Assembly: GCF_003667575.1 (NCBI RefSeq) | Contig: NZ_RCUY01000005.1 | Span: 62,001-126,000, forward strand | Length of the DNA: 64,000 nucleotides | Origin: Mycetocola lacteus | Lineage (GTDB): Bacteria > Actinomycetota > Actinomycetes > Actinomycetales > Microbacteriaceae | Reading direction: 5' to 3' | Shown here: positions 8,661 to 17,134 of the stretch, piece after piece | Position numbering within the stretch: the stretch's first letter is position 1 | How the letters are laid out: each line of letters begins with the position of its first letter | Position numbers and translations under genes: made by a program | The notes under the pieces: generated by a model | What the model was told of the DNA's origin: nothing | The model's input: only the letters and a program-made list of their open reading frames with translations | Database searches by the model: none

Positions 8661-10104
8661 TGGAGAGCTTCTCGCGCAGTGCGGCCAGCGACTCGTCGTC
8701 GGCAAGGGTGCCGGCGCCGGTCGACTCGCTCGAGAAGGACGAACCAGCGGCCGGAGCCTCGGGTGCGTTTGCCTCTTCGATAGCGGCCTGTGCGACCTGC
8801 TTCTTGTGAGCTTCCCAACGTGCCTGAGCGGCAGCGTAGTCCTGCTCCCACTTCTCGCGCTGAGCTTCGAAGCCCTCGCGCCATTCGTTGGTCTCGGAGT
8901 CGAAGCCCTCGGGGTACTTGTAGTTACCCTGCTCGTCGTACTCGGTCAGCATGCCGTAGAGTGCCGGGTCGAACTCGGTACCCTCGGGGTCGACACCCTC
9001 GTTGGCCTGCTTGAGGCTCAGCGAGATGCGGCGACGCTCCAGGTCGATGTCGATGACCTTGACGAAGACCTCTTCGCCAACCGAGACAACCTGCTCGGCG
9101 AGCTCAACGTGCTTACCCGACAGCTCGGAGATGTGCACGAGGCCCTCGATACCGTCGGCGACGCGAACGAACGCACCGAAGGGAACGAGCTTGGTGACCT
9201 TACCCGGTGCAACCTGGCCGATGGCGTGGGTGCGGGCGAAGACCTGCCACGGGTCCTCCTGGGTGGCCTTGAGCGAGAGCGACACGCGCTCACGGTCCAG
9301 GTCAACCTCGAGGATCTCAACGGTAACTTCCTGGCCAACCTCGACTACCTCGGAGGCGTGCTCAATGTGCTTCCAGCTCAGCTCGGAAACGTGCACCAGA
9401 CCGTCGACGCCACCCAGGTCCACGAAGGCACCGAAGTTGACGATCGAGGAGACAACACCCTTGCGGACCTGTCCCTTCTGGAGGTTGTTGAGGAAGGTGG
9501 TGCGCGACTCGGACTGAGTCTGCTCCAGCAGGGCGCGACGCGAAAGCACAACGTTGTTGCGGTTCTTGTCGAGCTCGAGGATCTTGGCCTCGATCTCCTG
9601 GCCCAGGTACGGGGTCAGGTCGCGGACGCGACGCAGCTCGATCAGCGATGCGGGCAGGAAGCCGCGCAGGCCGATGTCTACGATCAGACCACCCTTGACA
9701 ACCTCGATGACCGAACCGGTCACGACGCCATCGGTGTCCTTGATCTTCTCCACATCGCCCCATGCGCGCTCGTACTGTGCGCGCTTCTTCGACAGGATCA
9801 GACGACCTTCCTTGTCCTCCTTCTGGAGAACGAGGGCCTCGACCGAGTCGCCGACATTGACGACCTCGCTCGGGTCTACGTCGTGCTTGATGGAAAGTTC
9901 ACGCGAGGGGATAACACCCTCGGTCTTGTAACCGACGTCGAGGAGGACCTCGTCGCGGTCGATCTTCACAACGGTACCCTCGATGAGGTCACCATCGTTG
10001 AAGAACTTCAGAGTCTTCTCGACCGCAGCCAGGAAGTCCTCGGCAGTGCCGATGTCGTTGATCGCGACCTGCTTGAGGTTCTTGGCGGTCGTTTCGCTTG
10101 TCAT
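8650..10104 (-). CDS. rpsA: 30S ribosomal protein S1
   Basis: S1 binds mRNA on the small ribosomal subunit and helps load leadered messages. The 484-residue protein has four S1 (OB-fold) repeats at about 37-107, 123-191, 210-279 and 296-365, followed by an acidic C-terminal tail; four repeats is the usual actinobacterial form, against six in E. coli. The FGAFV…GLVHVSELS signature is clear in repeats 3 and 4. The start is ATG 10104 with GGAG 12 bp upstream. A 14-bp tandem duplication spans the stop codon, so that repeated in-frame copies would encode the same last residues. Confidence 0.97.
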   Translation of the reverse strand: MTSETTAKNLKQVAINDIGTAEDFLAAVEKTLKFFNDGDLIEGTVVKIDRDEVLLDVGYKTEGVIPSRELSIKHDVDPSEVVNVGDSVEALVLQKEDKEGRLILSKKRAQYERAWGDVEKIKDTDGVVTGSVIEVVKGGLIVDIGLRGFLPASLIELRRVRDLTPYLGQEIEAKILELDKNRNNVVLSRRALLEQTQSESRTTFLNNLQKGQVRKGVVSSIVNFGAFVDLGGVDGLVHVSELSWKHIEHASEVVEVGQEVTVEILEVDLDRERVSLSLKATQEDPWQVFARTHAIGQVAPGKVTKLVPFGAFVRVADGIEGLVHISELSGKHVELAEQVVSVGEEVFVKVIDIDLERRRISLSLKQANEGVDPEGTEFDPALYGMLTEYDEQGNYKYPEGFDSETNEWREGFEAQREKWEQDYAAAQARWEAHKKQVAQAAIEEANAPEAPAAGSSFSSESTGAGTLADDESLAALREKLSSNN

Positions 10105-10203
10105 GTAGTGGTTGCTCCAGAATGGACAGGGTTTCGGGCCGTGGTGTCCGGGTCACCTGGTTGGTAACACGGGTTGATCATCACGGCAGAACGGATAGAT
10201 TTG

Positions 10204-10217
10204 TCACGAGCGTGACG
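10204..10217. promoter_or_regulatory. Palindrome at the predicted rpsA transcription start
   Basis: GTCACG-AG-CGTGAC, with perfect 6-bp arms, lies immediately downstream of the predicted rpsA -10 and would overlap +1. It could be an operator or a 5'-terminal RNA hairpin. Confidence 0.35.
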
Positions 10218-10222
10218 CTCTA

Positions 10223-10252
10223 TCTTATCCCGGCGACTCGCCCGACTTCAAG
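10223..10252 (-). promoter_or_regulatory. Promoter of rpsA
   Basis: On the minus strand TTGAAG (10252-10247), an 18-bp spacer and TAAGAT (10228-10223) form a good housekeeping promoter. It would give a 5' UTR of about 110 nt. The -35 overlaps the stop codon of the upstream epimerase gene. Confidence 0.55.
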
Positions 10253-11222
10253 CCGGGATCGCGCGGTATGTCGCGATCTGGGTCAGCGCCGGCGCCAGGG
10301 TCGGGTATCCGAACGTGAATCCCGCATTTTCCAGTGTTTCCGGGATCACCCAGCGGCTCTTGAGGATCATCTCCGATTCGGTGCGCAGGACGGCCATGGC
10401 CGGTTCGATCATCCAGCGGAACGCGGGCATCCCAAACGGTGCCCCCACGCTTCGGCGCAGCTCGCGCATGAACTCGGCGTTGGTCACGGTCCCCGGCGAG
10501 GACACGTTGATCGCCCCGTCCAGGTCCGCATGGTCTCGAATGAACTCGATCGCCGAGATCACATCGTCGATGTGCACCCAGCTCATCTTCTGCGTGCCAC
10601 CTCCCCCGCCGAAGCGGTGGTAGGTGCCGGCGGCCAGGCGGGCGCGGCTCGCGGGCCAGCGCCCATCCAGCTGCGGACCGCCGATACCCAGCCGGGCCAG
10701 GCGGGTCAGCGGCACCAGCGCGCTGCCGTCCCCGAGGACGATCGCCATCCGCAGCGCCACGCGGCGCACTCCGGGCAGGTCGCCGGCGAAAAACTCGGTT
10801 TCCCAGGCGGTCGCGATCGACACCGAGAAACCCGAGCCAATCTCTCCGGTGGACTCGGTCATCGGGCGGTCCCGGGCGTCGCGGTAGATCGTCGCGGTGG
10901 AGGCGTTCATCCAGATCGGCGGCGGATTCTTCAGGCCCGCCATAATCTCACGCAGCTCACGGGTGGTCTCAACTCGGGAACGCAGAATCTCTCGGCGATT
11001 CGCCTCGTGATAGCGGCAGTTCACGCTCTTCCCCGCCATATTGATCAGCAGGTCCGCGCCCTCAAGCAGCGCGGCAATTTTCTCCCGCTCCCCCCAGCGG
11101 GCATCGGGACCCGAGCGGCCAATCCGGCTCACCCGGGCCCCGAGCCCCCGGTAATAGGAGTCGAGGTGCGCACCGATAAAGCCCGATACCCCCGCCAGTA
11201 CTACGTGCTTTGGTGCACTCAC
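10248..11222 (-). CDS. TIGR01777-family NAD-dependent epimerase/dehydratase
   Basis: This 324-residue extended SDR starts with an atypical nucleotide-binding loop, GVSGFIGAHL, at about 11-20, and ends in a DUF1731 domain (FRWMIEPAMAVLRTESEMILKSRWVIPETLENAGFTF). This arrangement defines the TIGR01777 (YfcH/SulA-like) family, whose biochemical role is unsettled. The start is GTG 11222, 15 bp after the DUF885 gene's stop, so the two are probably co-transcribed. The rpsA promoter overlaps its 3' end. Confidence 0.87.
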   Translation of the reverse strand: MSAPKHVVLAGVSGFIGAHLDSYYRGLGARVSRIGRSGPDARWGEREKIAALLEGADLLINMAGKSVNCRYHEANRREILRSRVETTRELREIMAGLKNPPPIWMNASTATIYRDARDRPMTESTGEIGSGFSVSIATAWETEFFAGDLPGVRRVALRMAIVLGDGSALVPLTRLARLGIGGPQLDGRWPASRARLAAGTYHRFGGGGGTQKMSWVHIDDVISAIEFIRDHADLDGAINVSSPGTVTNAEFMRELRRSVGAPFGMPAFRWMIEPAMAVLRTESEMILKSRWVIPETLENAGFTFGYPTLAPALTQIATYRAIPA

Positions 11223-11237
11223 CCCAGACCCCCGGTA

Positions 11238-12905
11238 CTACTCTGCGCGCAGCGCGTCGCGGAGGGTGTCGAGACCCACGCCACCCAGGCCCAGGGCCTC
11301 ACGGTGGAAGTCGCGGATGTCGAAGGACTCCCCGGCACGGGCACGGTAGTCATCGCGCAGCTGCTCCCAGATGCGCTGACCGACCTTATAGGACGGCGCC
11401 TGCCCGGCCCAGCCGAGGTAACGGTTGACCTCGAAGCGCACGAATCCGGCGTTCATGTTGACGTGCTGTGCCAGGAACTCAAACGCGTACTCGGCGGTCC
11501 AGACACCCTGACCGTCGGGACGCTGCTTGCCCAGGTGCACACCGATGTCGAGAACCACGCGGGCAGCACGCATGCGCTGACCGTCGAGCATGCCCAGGCG
11601 GTCGGCCGGGGTGCTCAGGTAGCCCAGCTCATCCATCAGACGCTCGGCGTAGAGGGCCCAGCCCTCGGCGTGACCGGAGGTACCGGCCAGCAGTCGACGC
11701 CAGGAGTTCAGCTGGTCGCGGTTGTACACGGCCTGACCGATCTGCAGGTGGTGACCGGGAACACCCTCGTGGTACACGGTGGTGAGCTCACGCCAGGTGT
11801 CAAACTCGGTGACACCCTGCGGAACGGACCACCACATGCGGCCCGGACGCGAGAAGTCATCGGTCGGACCGGTGTAGTAGATGCCACCCTCCTGAGTGGG
11901 GGCGATCATGCACTCGAGGGTGCGGATTTCCTCGGGAATGTCGAACTGGGTGGCACCGAGCTCGGCAACCGCACGGTCGCTGGTCTCCTGCATCCACTTC
12001 TGCAGGGCGTCCACGCCGTGCAGCTTCATGTTCGGGTCCTGCTCGAGGTGCGCGATGGCCTCGTGCACGGTGGCACCGGGGAGGATCTGGTCGGCAATGG
12101 CCTCCTGCTCGGCAACCATGCGGGCAAGCTCCTGGATACCCCACTCATAGGTCTCGTCCAGGTCGATCTCGGCACCAAGGAAGCGACGCGAGAACAACGA
12201 GTAGGCCTCGCGGCCCACACCGTCCACCTCGGTTGCGACCGGGGCGAGCTCATCGCGCAGGAAGCTGGCCAGCTCGCGGTATGCGGTGGCGGCGGCCTCG
12301 GCGCCGGCCTCCAGCTCGGCACGAACGGCCGCTCCGGCCTCACCGGCGGCGGCAATGTAGGACGGGAAAAAGCCGTCCACGGCACCGTTGCGGTCGGACT
12401 GGTCGGCAACCTCGATCACCTGACGCTTGGCCGGGGTGATGCCCTTTTCCACACCGAGACGCAGGGTCTCGATGTAGCCGGCGAGGGCCGCGGGAACGCG
12501 GGCCAGGCGGCGCGAGATGATCGCCCAGTCTTCGGCGGTTTCGGTGGGAACCAGGTCGAACGCGTCGCGGATCTCCTGCGGCGGGGAGGCGATCACGTTG
12601 AGGTCGCGCAGCGGCAGACCGGCGTCGTAAATGTCGATGTCGAGCTGCAACGAACCGCGCAGGTCGGCCAGGGTCACACGATCCTGCTTGTCCTGCACCT
12701 CGGCGGCGTCAAGCTGCTCGATCACGGCCGCGGCTGCGGCGCGGTAGGCGGCAAGACCCGCGGGCGAGAAGTCGCCCACAAATTCGTTTGCCTCGGTCCG
12801 TCCAATGTACGTACCGGTTGTCGGGCTCAGGGATACCAGGGTGTCAACCCACTCCTCGGCGATGCGATCAATCGGGGTCTGGGGTCGGGAAACTTTCTCA
12901 GTCAT
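11238..12905 (-). CDS. DUF885-family metallopeptidase-like protein
   Basis: This 555-residue DUF885 protein is mostly alpha-helical. The family is a set of bacterial proteins resembling zinc carboxypeptidases or oligopeptidases. The HEGVPGHH metal-binding motif is at about 379-386, with downstream EGWALYAERLMDELG as a likely third-ligand helix. No signal peptide is seen, so it probably acts on peptides in the cytoplasm. I chose ATG 12905 over the upstream GTG 12929 because TACGCT lies exactly 6 bp before it. Its substrate is not known. Confidence 0.85.
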   Translation of the reverse strand: MTEKVSRPQTPIDRIAEEWVDTLVSLSPTTGTYIGRTEANEFVGDFSPAGLAAYRAAAAAVIEQLDAAEVQDKQDRVTLADLRGSLQLDIDIYDAGLPLRDLNVIASPPQEIRDAFDLVPTETAEDWAIISRRLARVPAALAGYIETLRLGVEKGITPAKRQVIEVADQSDRNGAVDGFFPSYIAAAGEAGAAVRAELEAGAEAAATAYRELASFLRDELAPVATEVDGVGREAYSLFSRRFLGAEIDLDETYEWGIQELARMVAEQEAIADQILPGATVHEAIAHLEQDPNMKLHGVDALQKWMQETSDRAVAELGATQFDIPEEIRTLECMIAPTQEGGIYYTGPTDDFSRPGRMWWSVPQGVTEFDTWRELTTVYHEGVPGHHLQIGQAVYNRDQLNSWRRLLAGTSGHAEGWALYAERLMDELGYLSTPADRLGMLDGQRMRAARVVLDIGVHLGKQRPDGQGVWTAEYAFEFLAQHVNMNAGFVRFEVNRYLGWAGQAPSYKVGQRIWEQLRDDYRARAGESFDIRDFHREALGLGGVGLDTLRDALRAE

Positions 12906-12911
12906 AGCTCC

Positions 12912-12917
12912 AGCGTA
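12912..12917 (-). promoter_or_regulatory. -10 element of the DUF885 gene (leaderless type)
   Basis: TACGCT on the minus strand is followed by 6 bp (GGAGCT) and the ATG at 12905. The GGAG could alternatively act as a Shine-Dalgarno for a leadered message. Confidence 0.45.
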
Positions 12918-12996
12918 TCCCTCCCCCACCGCCGGGCGACAGAACCGCGCGGAGTTATCCCAGAGCGTAATTCTCCACGGCCGGTTCGATACACCA

Positions 12997-13040
12997 AAAT
13001 GCCCGCACGAATACCGAAAACGGCACCCGAGCGGGCATTT
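12997..13040 (-). terminator. Terminator of polA
   Basis: A 10-bp stem (12997-13006 with 13031-13040) with a large 24-nt loop ends in TTTT on the minus strand, 13 bp beyond the polA stop. Confidence 0.7.
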
Positions 13041-13053
13041 CGAGGGTAGAGAG

Positions 13054-15711
13054 CTAGTGCGCGGCGGCGTCCCAGTTCTGGCCGTGACCCACCTGGACCT
13101 CGAGCGGCACGCTGAGGTCGGCGGCCGAGGCCATCCGGGTGCGCACGATGTTCTCCAGGGTTTCAGCCTCGGCGGCCTTGACCTCGAAGATCAGTTCGTC
13201 ATGAACCTGCAGCAGCATCCGGCTCTCCAGACCCTGCTCACGCATGTCGGCATCGATGTTGATCATCGCGATCTTCATGATGTCGGCTGCGCTGCCCTGG
13301 ATCGGGGCGTTCAGCGCCGCACGGGCGGCGTTGTCGCGCAGCACGCGGTTGGCACTGGCGAGGTCCGGGAAGAGGCGGCGACGACCGAAGATCGTGGTGG
13401 TGTAACCGTCGATCTTGGCCTGCTCCACCACGTCGCGCAGATAGTCGCGCACGGCACCGAAGCGGGCGAAGTAGTCACCCATCAGCTGCTTGGCTTCGGC
13501 GGTGTCGATGCGCAGCTGCTTGGACAGACCAAACGCGCTGAGTCCATAGGCGAGGCCGTAGGACATGGCCTTGACCTTGGTACGCATCAGCGGGGTCACA
13601 TCGGCCGGCTCGACCCCGAAGATCCGGGCACCCACGAAGCGGTGCAGGTCTTCACCGCTGCGGAACGCCTCGATCAGGCCCGCATCACCGGAGAGGTGCG
13701 CCATGATCCGCATTTCGATCTGCGAGTAGTCGGCGGTCAGCAGCGAGTCGAAGCCTTCACCCACGGTGAATGCCGAGCGGATCTGGTGACCCACCTCGGA
13801 GCGCACCGGAATGTTCTGCAGGTTCGGGTCGGCCGAGGAGAGCCGACCGGTGCTGGTGCCGGTCTGGATATAGGAGGTGTGGATGCGCCCCTCCTCGTCG
13901 ATCGCCTTGTCCAGGGTTTCGACGATCTGACGCAGCTTGGTGGCATCCCGGTGCTCCAGCAGCAGCCCGAGGAACGGGTGCGGTGCCTTGGCCTGGAGGT
14001 CGGCCAGCGAGTCGGCATCGGTCGAGTAGCCGGTCTTGTTAGCGCGGGTCTTGGGCATGTTCAGCTGGTCGAAGAGGACCTCCTGCAGCTGCTTGGGGGA
14101 ACCCAGGTTGACCTCGCGACCGATCTCCGCATAGGCGCGGGCAGCCAGGTCGGCGGCGGTCACGCCGAGCGACTCGGAGAGTCCGGCCAGCAGGTCGTGG
14201 TCCACGGCCACACCGAACTCCTCCATCCGGGCGAGGATCGGGGTCGAGGGGGTCTCGATGTCGCGCAGCACGCGGGCCGAGCCCTCATCCAGTGCCAGAA
14301 TCTGTGCGGCGGCCACGCGGGCGACGTACCAGGCCTTGAGCGCCGGGTTGTCCGCGTTGTCTTCGGGAACTAGCTGGTTGGGGTCATCCACCGGCATGTG
14401 CTCGTCGAGGTAGCGAGTGACCAGGTCGCCCAGGGTCTTGTCCGGGCTGGCAGGACGCAGCAGCCAGCCGGCCACCAGGGTGTCGGTGCGCAGCCCCTCG
14501 AAGGCCAGGCCCGCGTGGGTGAATGCCTTAATGATGGGCTTGGCGTCGTTCAGAATCTTGGGATCGGGACCGGCCAGCCAGGTCTCGAACGGTGCATAGT
14601 CGGCGCTGCCGGCGTGCCAGGCAAGCACGGTGGATTCGGTCTCGGAGGCGATCCCGATCGCGGTCGGCAGGCCATCAGCCACGTCCACGTGCAGTGCCAG
14701 GCCACCCGGGTGGGCGGCGGAGTTGCGGGCAAGCCAGGCGCCCAGCTCCTCATCCAGCAGCTCCTGAACCGCGGGTGCCACGGCGGCGGGTGCTACGGGC
14801 TCGGCCGGGGCATCGGCCACGACACCCTCAAGCTTGAACACGCGGTCCAGCAGGGTGCGGAATTCCAGCCGGGCGAACATGTCGCGCACGGCATCGGCAT
14901 CGATCGGCTTGCGCTCAAGATCCTGGACCGTGACCGGCAGCTCGACATCGCGCACCAGGTGGTTCAGACGACGGTTACGGACCGCATTTTCCTTGTGCTC
15001 GCGGAAGCTCTCGCCCACCTTGCCGGTGATGTTGTCGGCGTTGTCCAGGATGCCCTGCAGGCTCCCGTAGAGGCCCAGCCACTTGACCGCGGTCTTCTCG
15101 CCGACCTTGGGCACACCGATCAGGTTGTCGGAGGTCTCGCCCACCAGCGCCGCCACATCGGGATACTGCTCGGGACGGATGCCGTAGCGCTCCTGCACCT
15201 TGGCGGGATCGTAGCGGGTGAGGTCGGACACGCCCTGACGCGAGGGGTAGAGCAGGGTCACGTTGTCGTTAACCAGCTGGATCGCGTCGCGGTCACCGGA
15301 GACCACAAGCACGCGGTAACCGGCCTCGGTGCCGCGCACCGAGAGCGTGGCCAGGATGTCGTCGGCCTCGAAGTCTTCCTTGGTGATGGTGGTGATGTTC
15401 ATCGCCGCCAGAGTCTCCTGCAGCAGCGGGATCTGACCGATGAACTCACTAGGAGTCTCCCCACGGGTGCCCTTGTACTCGGGGTATTCACGAGTACGGA
15501 AGGAGAACCTGGAAATGTCGAACGCCACCGCGAGGTGGGTGGGCTGCTCGTTCTTCAGCAGGTTAAGCAGCATCGAGATGAAGCCGTGGATGGCGTTCGT
15601 GTGCTGCCCGTCACGGGTCTTAAAGCTGTCTACCGGGAGCGCGTAAAAGGCCCGGAAGGCCAGCGAGTGGCCGTCGATGATCAGGAGGGTAGGCTTCTTG
15701 TTTTCCGACAC
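13054..15711 (-). CDS. polA: DNA polymerase I
   Basis: Pol I removes RNA primers and fills repair gaps. The 885-residue protein has an N-terminal 5'-nuclease domain (about 1-290), a central 3'-5'-exonuclease-like domain (about 310-490) and the family A polymerase domain (about 500-885). Polymerase motif A is DYSQIEMRIMAHLSGD, motif B includes KAMSYGLAYG, and motif C is QVHDELIFE near the C-terminus. The central domain lacks the D-x-E metal pair (it reads HVDVADG), so proofreading is probably absent, as is usual in actinobacteria. The start is GTG 15711 with TAGGCT 6 bp upstream. Confidence 0.97.
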   Translation of the reverse strand: MSENKKPTLLIIDGHSLAFRAFYALPVDSFKTRDGQHTNAIHGFISMLLNLLKNEQPTHLAVAFDISRFSFRTREYPEYKGTRGETPSEFIGQIPLLQETLAAMNITTITKEDFEADDILATLSVRGTEAGYRVLVVSGDRDAIQLVNDNVTLLYPSRQGVSDLTRYDPAKVQERYGIRPEQYPDVAALVGETSDNLIGVPKVGEKTAVKWLGLYGSLQGILDNADNITGKVGESFREHKENAVRNRRLNHLVRDVELPVTVQDLERKPIDADAVRDMFARLEFRTLLDRVFKLEGVVADAPAEPVAPAAVAPAVQELLDEELGAWLARNSAAHPGGLALHVDVADGLPTAIGIASETESTVLAWHAGSADYAPFETWLAGPDPKILNDAKPIIKAFTHAGLAFEGLRTDTLVAGWLLRPASPDKTLGDLVTRYLDEHMPVDDPNQLVPEDNADNPALKAWYVARVAAAQILALDEGSARVLRDIETPSTPILARMEEFGVAVDHDLLAGLSESLGVTAADLAARAYAEIGREVNLGSPKQLQEVLFDQLNMPKTRANKTGYSTDADSLADLQAKAPHPFLGLLLEHRDATKLRQIVETLDKAIDEEGRIHTSYIQTGTSTGRLSSADPNLQNIPVRSEVGHQIRSAFTVGEGFDSLLTADYSQIEMRIMAHLSGDAGLIEAFRSGEDLHRFVGARIFGVEPADVTPLMRTKVKAMSYGLAYGLSAFGLSKQLRIDTAEAKQLMGDYFARFGAVRDYLRDVVEQAKIDGYTTTIFGRRRLFPDLASANRVLRDNAARAALNAPIQGSAADIMKIAMINIDADMREQGLESRMLLQVHDELIFEVKAAEAETLENIVRTRMASAADLSVPLEVQVGHGQNWDAAAH

Positions 15712-15717
15712 AGCCCC

Positions 15718-15723
15718 AGCCTA
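15718..15723 (-). promoter_or_regulatory. -10 element of polA (leaderless type)
   Basis: TAGGCT on the minus strand is followed by exactly 6 bp and the GTG at 15711. No clear -35 is seen. Confidence 0.6.
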
Positions 15724-15835
15724 CAAGGGACCACCGTCACGGGGATATCCCCCACGCCGCCCGGGCAGCCGTTCCCACCCGGGCGAGTGTGGGAGTATCG
15801 GGGGACGCCGATCCCCATCCCCGAAACGAGGAATC

Positions 15836-15991
15836 ATGACCGACTGGAACGTTGCCGACTACACCCCCGCCGAACTCGCCCAGCGCGCCCGCACCAAGCG
15901 TCGTCGCGCCTGGATTGCCGGCATCGTCGCGTTTGCGCTGGTCGCCAGCAGCCTGCTGGGTACCCTGGCGGCACTCGGAATCCTCTCCTAG
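15836..15991 (+). CDS. Small single-pass membrane protein, 51 aa
   Basis: This short reading frame starts at ATG 15836, 4 bp after a GAGG-type Shine-Dalgarno. The product has a polar N-terminal half with a basic RTKRRRAW stretch at about 18-25 and one hydrophobic segment at about 27-48 (GIVAFALVASSLLGTLAALGIL). I do not recognise a family and infer only a membrane location with the N-terminus inside. Its TAG stop codon forms the first three bases of the TAGGCT -10 of the downstream thioesterase gene, so the two overlap functionally. Confidence 0.6.
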   Translation: MTDWNVADYTPAELAQRARTKRRRAWIAGIVAFALVASSLLGTLAALGILS

Positions 15992-15994
15992 GCT
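15989..15994 (+). promoter_or_regulatory. -10 element of the hotdog thioesterase gene (leaderless type)
   Basis: TAGGCT is followed by exactly 6 bp and the ATG at 16001. Its TAG is the stop codon of the preceding 51-codon gene. Confidence 0.6.
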
Positions 15995-16000
15995 GAGATC

Positions 16001-16432
16001 ATGAGCGACACTACCCCCACCGAGGATCCCGGCATGCGCTACCTGATTGAGCGCGGCATGGGAGCGCTGGCCGAAAAAATGAACATCGAGTTCACCGAGT
16101 TTTCGGTGGAACGCTCGGTGGCCACCATGCCCGTCGAGGGCAACACCCAGCCCATCGGCCTGCTGCACGGCGGTGCCTACGTGGTGCTCGGCGAATCGCT
16201 CGGCTCGATGGCCGCCAACCTCTATGCCGGCGCCGACCGTGTGGCCGTGGGTGTAGACATCAACGCCACCCACACCGGCTCGGCCACCTCGGGCATCGTC
16301 ACCGGCGTCTGCACCCCCATCCATCTCGGCCGCACCCTGACCGTGCACGAGATCGTGGTGACCGACGAACGCGGCCGCCGCTGCTCCACCATCCGGATCA
16401 CCAACCTGATCAAGGACAAGCCGAGTCGCTAA
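16001..16432 (+). CDS. PaaI-type hotdog-fold thioesterase
   Basis: This 143-residue single hotdog domain belongs to the PaaI/YbgC-like acyl-CoA thioesterases. The catalytic region GLLHGGAYVVLGESLGSMAA at about 50-69 has the HGG turn and the acidic residue on the long helix. Such enzymes hydrolyse aromatic or medium-chain acyl-CoA; the 1,4-dihydroxy-2-naphthoyl-CoA thioesterase of menaquinone synthesis is a possible role, unproved here. It sits between polA and pdtaR and ends at a bidirectional terminator. Confidence 0.88.
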   Translation: MSDTTPTEDPGMRYLIERGMGALAEKMNIEFTEFSVERSVATMPVEGNTQPIGLLHGGAYVVLGESLGSMAANLYAGADRVAVGVDINATHTGSATSGIVTGVCTPIHLGRTLTVHEIVVTDERGRRCSTIRITNLIKDKPSR

Positions 16433-16436
16433 ACAC

Positions 16437-16476
16437 AAAACCGCGGGCCCTCTCAGTCGAGAGGGCCTGCGGTTTT
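16437..16476. terminator. Bidirectional terminator between the thioesterase gene and pdtaR
   Basis: An 18-bp stem (16437-16454 with 16459-16476, one G-T pair) with a 4-nt loop is flanked by A and T runs and serves both convergent genes. Confidence 0.88.
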
Positions 16477-16487
16477 TAAGGTGTGTG

Positions 16488-17096
16488 TTAGCTCTTGGCG
16501 CTGAGCTGCTCGATGATGGCCTGGGCCACATCGTGCATGGTCAGACGGCGGTCCATGGATGCCTTCTGGATCCAGCGGAATGCCTCGGGCTCGGTCAGGC
16601 CCATCTTCTCGTTCAGCAGGCCCTTGGCGCGGTCCACCAGCTTGCGGGTCTCGAAGCGCTCAACCATGTCGGCGACCTCGGCCTCAAGGGTGAGGATCTG
16701 CTGGTGGCGGCTCAGGGCGATCTCGATGGCCGGCAGCAGGTCGTTCGGGGTGAACGGCTTGACCACGTAGGCCAGCGCGCCGGCCTCGCTCGCGCGCTCC
16801 ACCAGTTCCTTCTGGCTAAACGCGGTGAGCAGCACCACCGGGGCGATGTTGTTCTTGTGCAGGCGCTCGGCTGCCGAGATGCCATCCAGCTGGGGCATCT
16901 TCACGTCCATGACCACCAGGTCCGGACGCAGTTCGGTTGCGAGGGCGACGGCGGTCTCGCCATCACCGGCTTCGCCTACCACCTCGAATCCGTTGTCGCG
17001 GAGGATCTCCACGATGTCCATACGGATGAGGGATTCGTCCTCGGCGACAACAACGCGTCGCGGGGCGGGGGTAGAGGTTGCTTCTTGCTCAGTCAC
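16488..17096 (-). CDS. pdtaR: ANTAR-domain response regulator
   Basis: This 202-residue protein has an N-terminal receiver domain (about 13-130) with acidic pocket EDE at 19-21, phosphoacceptor Asp64 in VVMDVKMP and the conserved Lys in VVKPF. The C-terminal ANTAR RNA-binding domain (about 140-198) contains the LVDRAKGLLNEKMGLTEPEAFRWIQ helices. ANTAR proteins act by antitermination or by remodelling structured RNA. The match in architecture and position (near polA) is to PdtaR (Rv1626) of M. tuberculosis. The partner kinase PdtaS is not in the window. The start is GTG 17096, probably leaderless. Confidence 0.9.
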   Translation of the reverse strand: MTEQEATSTPAPRRVVVAEDESLIRMDIVEILRDNGFEVVGEAGDGETAVALATELRPDLVVMDVKMPQLDGISAAERLHKNNIAPVVLLTAFSQKELVERASEAGALAYVVKPFTPNDLLPAIEIALSRHQQILTLEAEVADMVERFETRKLVDRAKGLLNEKMGLTEPEAFRWIQKASMDRRLTMHDVAQAIIEQLSAKS

Positions 17097-17112
17097 GGTT
17101 CAATTGTACGAT
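17085..17112 (+). promoter_or_regulatory. Candidate promoter of tRNA-Leu
   Basis: TTGCTC (17085-17090), a 16-bp spacer and TACGAT (17107-17112) would start transcription about 16 nt before the mature tRNA. The -35 lies inside the first codons of pdtaR. Confidence 0.4.
17103..17108 (-). promoter_or_regulatory. -10 element of pdtaR (leaderless type)
   Basis: TACAAT on the minus strand is followed by exactly 6 bp and the GTG at 17096, with no Shine-Dalgarno. It overlaps by 2 bp the candidate -10 of the divergent tRNA gene. Confidence 0.65.
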
Positions 17113-17134
17113 ACAGTTTCAGATATCGACGTTA

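Noticed and set aside
10098..13049. A 983-codon open frame on the plus strand opposite the epimerase and DUF885 genes
   Set aside because: It is the antisense shadow of two well-supported minus-strand genes. Long antisense frames are expected in high-GC coding DNA, and the translation has no recognisable domain.
13054..15711. Loss of the 3'-5' exonuclease active site in DNA polymerase I as a novelty
   Set aside because: Inactive proofreading domains in Pol I are usual in actinobacteria.
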